From: Cronobacter dublinensis subsp. dublinensis LMG 23823
GTDB taxonomy: Bacteria > Pseudomonadota > Gammaproteobacteria > Enterobacterales > Enterobacteriaceae
Assembly (NCBI RefSeq): GCF_001277235.1
Contig: NZ_CP012266.1
Span: 1,364,001 to 1,428,000, forward strand
Direction of reading: 5' to 3'
Length of the DNA stretch: 64,000 nt
Part shown: positions 60,470-64,000 of the stretch, in pieces
How the letters are laid out: every line of letters starts with the position of its first letter
Position numbering within the stretch: position 1 is the first letter of the stretch
The notes under the pieces: generated by a model
The model's database searches: none
Told to the model about the DNA's origin: nothing
What the model saw: the letters and a program-made list of their open reading frames with translations, nothing else
Position numbers and translations under genes: made by a program

Positions 60470-61510
60470 ATGGCTCACCTTTCACGCTGGACTTTGTCGC
60501 AAGTCACTGAACTTTTTGAAAAACCGTTGCTGGATCTGCTGTTTGAAGCCCAGCAGGTCCACCGCCAGCATTTCGACCCGCGCCAAGTGCAGGTCAGCAC
60601 GCTGCTGTCGATCAAAACCGGCGCCTGCCCGGAAGACTGCAAATACTGCCCGCAAAGCGCACGCTACAAAACCGGCCTTGAGTCCGAGCGCCTGATGGAA
60701 GTGGAGCAGGTGCTCGATTCCGCGCGTAAAGCCAAAGCGGCGGGCTCCACGCGTTTCTGCATGGGCGCGGCCTGGAAAAACCCCAACGATCGCGATATGC
60801 CTTACCTGGAGCAGATGGTGCAGGGCGTGAAAGCGATGGGCCTTGAGACCTGCATGACGCTCGGCACGCTGAGCGACGCCCAGGCGCAGCGCCTCGGCGA
60901 GGCGGGCCTGGATTACTACAACCATAACCTCGACACCTCGCCGGAGTTTTACGGCAACATCATCACCACGCGCACCTATCAGGAGCGTCTCGACACGATT
61001 GAAAAAGTGCGCGACGCGGGCATTAAGGTCTGCTCCGGCGGCATCGTAGGGCTTGGCGAAACCGTCACCGACCGCGCGGGCCTTCTGCTGCAGCTCGCCA
61101 ACCTCCCGACGCCGCCGGAAAGCGTGCCGATCAACATGCTGGTGAAGGTGAAGGGCACGCCGCTTGCCGATAACGACGACGTCGACGCGTTCGATTTTAT
61201 CCGCACCATCGCGGTGGCGCGCATCATGATGCCGACCTCGTACGTGCGTCTCTCGGCGGGCCGCGAGCAGATGAGCGAGCAGACCCAGGCGATGTGCTTT
61301 ATGGCAGGCGCCAACTCCATTTTCTATGGCTGCAAACTGCTGACCACGCCGAACCCGGAAGAGGACAAAGATTTGCAGCTGTTCCGCAAGCTCGGCATCA
61401 ACCCGCAGCAGACCGCGGTGCTGGCGGGCGATAACGAACAGCAGCAGCGTCTGGAGCATGCGCTGCGCGACGCCGACAACGCACAGTATTACAACGCGGC
61501 GGCGGTATGA
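60470..61510 (+). CDS. bioB: BioB, biotin synthase
   Basis: The 346-residue radical SAM enzyme inserts sulfur into dethiobiotin. The radical SAM cluster motif GACPEDCKYCPQSA (C-x3-C-x2-C) is near residue 53. Ligands of the second [2Fe-2S] cluster are expected in FCMGAAWKN, TCMTLG and VCSGGI. It overlaps bioF by 4 bp. Confidence 0.98.
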   Translation: MAHLSRWTLSQVTELFEKPLLDLLFEAQQVHRQHFDPRQVQVSTLLSIKTGACPEDCKYCPQSARYKTGLESERLMEVEQVLDSARKAKAAGSTRFCMGAAWKNPNDRDMPYLEQMVQGVKAMGLETCMTLGTLSDAQAQRLGEAGLDYYNHNLDTSPEFYGNIITTRTYQERLDTIEKVRDAGIKVCSGGIVGLGETVTDRAGLLLQLANLPTPPESVPINMLVKVKGTPLADNDDVDAFDFIRTIAVARIMMPTSYVRLSAGREQMSEQTQAMCFMAGANSIFYGCKLLTTPNPEEDKDLQLFRKLGINPQQTAVLAGDNEQQQRLEHALRDADNAQYYNAAAV

Positions 61511-62658
61511 CCTGGCAGGCGAGAATCGACGAGGCGTTAACGGCGCGCGAGGCCAGCCATAGCCTGCGCCGTCGCGTCATCTGCGACCCGGCGCCCGGCG
61601 GCGCGCTGGTGCATCAGGGCGTGCGCTACCGGAACTTTTCCGGTAACGACTACCTGGGGCTAAGCCAGCACCCGGCGCTTATCGCGGCCTGGCAGCAGGG
61701 CGCTGAACTCTATGGCGTCGGCAGCGGCGCTTCCGGTCACGTCAGCGGCTACAGCGGCGCGCATCAGGTGCTGGAAAACGCGCTGGCGCAGTGGCTCGGC
61801 TATGACCGCGCGCTGCTGTTTATCTCCGGTTTCGCCGCCAACCAGGCGGTGGTGGCCGCGCTGATGCAGCCGCAGGATCGCCTTCTCGCCGACCGGTTAA
61901 GCCACGCCTCGCTGCTGGAGGCCGCAAGCCACAGCCCGGCGACGCTGCGCCGCTTTGCGCATAACTCGCCGCAGGCGCTCGCCGCGCTGCTCGACAAACC
62001 CGTCGACGGGCTGACGCTCGCGTTTACCGAAGGGGTGTTCAGCATGGATGGCGATCTCGCGCCGCTCGCTGACCTCGCTGCGCTGACGCAGGGCGCGCAG
62101 ACGCTGTTGATGGTGGATGACGCCCACGGTATCGGCGTGCTGGGCCGCGAAGGGCGGGGCAGTTGCGACGTGGCAGGCGTCAGGCCTGACCTGCTTTTGG
62201 TGACGTTCGGGAAGGCGTTCGGCCTGAGCGGCGCGGCGCTGCTGTGTAGCGAGTCGATGGCCGATTATTTGCTCCAGACCGCGCGACATCTCATCTACAG
62301 CACCGCGATGCCGGGCGCCCAGGCGCAGGCGCTGCGCGCGGCGCTCACGGTCATCCGCGAGGGCGACGATCTGCGCACGCGTCTTGCGCGCAATATCGCC
62401 CGGTTTCGCGCGGGGGCGGCGCAGTTGCCGCTGACGCTTGCCGGGTCTAACACCGCTATTCAACCGCTCATCGTCGGTGAAAACGGTGCCGCGCTGGCGC
62501 TCGCCGCGAAACTGCGGGCGCGTGGCTGCTGGGTGACGGCTATTCGCCCGCCGACCGTGCCGCCCGGCACCGCGCGCCTGCGCCTGACGCTCAGCGCCGC
62601 GCATCAGGATAGCGATATCGACGCGCTGCTGGAGGCGTTATATGACGCTTGCCGTTGA
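61507..62658 (+). CDS. bioF: BioF, 8-amino-7-oxononanoate synthase
   Basis: The 383-residue PLP enzyme joins pimeloyl-ACP and alanine to KAPA. The N-terminal FSGNDYLGLSQHP, GSGASGHVSGYSGAH, the VDDAHGIGVLGREGRG segment and the PLP Lys in TFGKAFGLSGAALL are intact. It overlaps bioC by 17 bp. Confidence 0.97.
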   Translation: MTWQARIDEALTAREASHSLRRRVICDPAPGGALVHQGVRYRNFSGNDYLGLSQHPALIAAWQQGAELYGVGSGASGHVSGYSGAHQVLENALAQWLGYDRALLFISGFAANQAVVAALMQPQDRLLADRLSHASLLEAASHSPATLRRFAHNSPQALAALLDKPVDGLTLAFTEGVFSMDGDLAPLADLAALTQGAQTLLMVDDAHGIGVLGREGRGSCDVAGVRPDLLLVTFGKAFGLSGAALLCSESMADYLLQTARHLIYSTAMPGAQAQALRAALTVIREGDDLRTRLARNIARFRAGAAQLPLTLAGSNTAIQPLIVGENGAALALAAKLRARGCWVTAIRPPTVPPGTARLRLTLSAAHQDSDIDALLEALYDACR

Positions 62659-63400
62659 TAAACGCGCCGTGGCCGCCGCGTTTGGCCGCGCGGCGCACAG
62701 CTATGACGATTTCGCGGCCCTCCAGCGCCAGAGCGCGCGGTTGCTGGCGGAACACTGCGGCGCGCAGGGCATCGCAACGGTGCTGGACGCGGGCTGCGGC
62801 ACCGGCGCGGGGAGCCTCGACTGGCGCGCGCGCGGCTGCGACGTGACGGCGTTCGATTTAAGCCCCGGCATGCTGGCCCAGGCGCGCGAACGCCGCGCCG
62901 CGCACCGCTTCATCCAGGGCGATATCGAGGCGCTGCCGTTTGCTGACGCATGCTTTGATCTCGTCTGGAGCAACCTGGCGGTACAGTGGTGCCAGAGCCT
63001 TTCCGTGGCGCTGGCGCAGATGCTGCGCGTCGCGCGGCCCGGCGGGCGGGTGGCGTTCAGCACGCTGGCGCACGGCTCGCTGGGCGAGCTCCATCAGGCA
63101 TGGGCGGCGGTGGATGACCGCTCCCACGCCAACACTTTCGCGAGCCCCGAATCGATACACGCCGCCGCGCCGGCGGCCCGTATGACGCTGCGCCAGCACC
63201 CGGTGACGCTGCTGTTCGGCGACGCCCTCGGCGCGATGCACTCGCTGAAGGGCATCGGTGCGACCCATCTGCACGCCGGACGCGAGAGCCGCACGCTCAC
63301 GCGTCGCCAGCTGCGCGCGCTGGAAGAGGCCTGGCCGCGAAAAGAGGGCGGTTTCCCGCTGACTTACCATTTGATTTCTGGAGTGATTGAACGTGACTGA
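62642..63400 (+). CDS. bioC: BioC, malonyl-ACP O-methyltransferase
   Basis: The 252-residue SAM-dependent methyltransferase caps malonyl-ACP so that the fatty acid enzymes can build the pimeloyl chain. The SAM motif VLDAGCGTGAGSLDW is near residue 42, followed by AFDLSPGML and the family segment DLVWSNLAVQWC. It starts inside the end of bioF and overlaps bioD by 8 bp. Confidence 0.95.
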   Translation: MTLAVDKRAVAAAFGRAAHSYDDFAALQRQSARLLAEHCGAQGIATVLDAGCGTGAGSLDWRARGCDVTAFDLSPGMLAQARERRAAHRFIQGDIEALPFADACFDLVWSNLAVQWCQSLSVALAQMLRVARPGGRVAFSTLAHGSLGELHQAWAAVDDRSHANTFASPESIHAAAPAARMTLRQHPVTLLFGDALGAMHSLKGIGATHLHAGRESRTLTRRQLRALEEAWPRKEGGFPLTYHLISGVIERD

Positions 63401-64000
63401 ACGCTGGTTTATTACCGGAACCGATACGGAAGTGGGCAAAACTATCGCCAGCTGCGCGCTGCTCGAAGCGGCAAAGGCCGCAGGGCATCGCGCGGTGGGC
63501 TACAAGCCGGTCGCTTCCGGCAGCGAAATGACCCCGCAGGGACTGCGCAACAGCGACGCGCTCGCGCTCCAGCGCCACAGCAGCGTGGCGCTGGGCTATG
63601 AGCAGGTAAATCCGCTGACGTTCGAAGAACCCACCTCGCCGCATATCGCAAGCCAGGAAGAAGGGCGAGCGATTGATTTCACGGTGCTCTCCGCGGGCCT
63701 GCGCGCGCTGGAGTCGCAGGCCGACTGGGTGCTGGTAGAAGGCGCGGGCGGCTGGTTTACGCCGCTTGCCGACGATGCCACCTTTGCCGACTGGGTACAG
63801 CAGGAGCGCCTGCCGGTGATTCTGGTGGTCGGCGTGAAGCTTGGCTGCATCAACCACGCGCTGCTGACCGCGCAGGCGGTACAGGCCGCCGGGCTGCGTC
63901 TCGCGGGCTGGGTGGCGAACGATGTGCAGCCGCCGGGCCGCCGTCATGAGGCGTATCTCAACACGCTGCAACGCCTGCTGCCCGCGCCGATGCTCGGCGA
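63393..64000 (+). CDS. bioD: BioD, dethiobiotin synthetase (cut by window end)
   Basis: About 202 residues are visible before the right edge; E. coli BioD has 225. The P-loop GTDTEVGKT is at residues 9–17, YKPVASGSE near 39, and the VEGAGGWFTPL loop near 112. The enzyme closes the ureido ring of DAPA with CO2 and ATP. The start is GTG at 63393, within the bioC stop region. Confidence 0.95.
   Translation, partial: MTERWFITGTDTEVGKTIASCALLEAAKAAGHRAVGYKPVASGSEMTPQGLRNSDALALQRHSSVALGYEQVNPLTFEEPTSPHIASQEEGRAIDFTVLSAGLRALESQADWVLVEGAGGWFTPLADDATFADWVQQERLPVILVVGVKLGCINHALLTAQAVQAAGLRLAGWVANDVQPPGRRHEAYLNTLQRLLPAPMLG

Overview
This window is chromosomal DNA of a member of the Enterobacteriaceae. 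Gene content and order follow the kdp–gltA–sdh–suc–cyd–tol–nadA–gal–mod–bio stretch of Escherichia coli, and most proteins are colinear with their E. coli counterparts. The GC-rich third codon positions, the absence of several E. coli genes (dtpD, abrB and the ybgO cluster, mngRAB, ybhD/H/I/J) and the presence of a DUF969–DUF979–DUF2891 block next to pxpBCA suggest the Cronobacter/Enterobacter side of the family. The genus is an inference. No phage, insertion sequence, integron, CRISPR array or rRNA operon was found.

Layout. 1–5.2 kb: kdpFABC and the start of kdpD (minus strand), a high-affinity K+ uptake ATPase and its sensor kinase. 5.5–9 kb: ybfA, a two-domain YbgA (TudS-like domain plus DUF1722), DNA photolyase and ybgI. 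9–15 kb: pxpBCA (5-oxoprolinase), a convergent MarR-type regulator, and a divergent DUF969/DUF979/DUF2891 operon. I read these together as an uptake and breakdown unit for 5-oxoproline or pyroglutamyl compounds, and this is the most interesting accessory locus here. 15–31.8 kb: nei, gltA, sdhCDAB, sucABCD, cydABX and ybgE, i.e. the TCA cycle and bd oxidase. 31.9–37.5 kb: the ybgC-tolQRAB-pal-cpoB envelope operon.

37.6–38.4 kb: a tRNA array (four tRNA-Lys, one tRNA-Val). One Lys copy lacks an encoded CCA, and a 61-bp duplication carries a tRNA 3' end and a terminator. 38.7–44.3 kb: nadA-pnuC, zitB, ybgS, aroG and gpmA. 44.5–48.8 kb: galETKM with both GalR operators preserved. 49–54.3 kb: modF, modE, acrZ and modABC. 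54.3–64 kb: ybhA, pgl, pemA/ybhC, ybhB, a DJ-1/PfpI protein, and the divergent bioA / bioBFCD biotin genes, with bioD cut by the window end.

Regulatory sites readable by eye include a KdpE site, CRP and GalR sites, FNR candidates, and NadR, TyrR, Fur, ModE and BirA boxes. The sdhB–sucA spacer is unusual because it holds three different palindromic elements, one of them an ERIC. Much of the rest is ordinary, highly conserved core genome.
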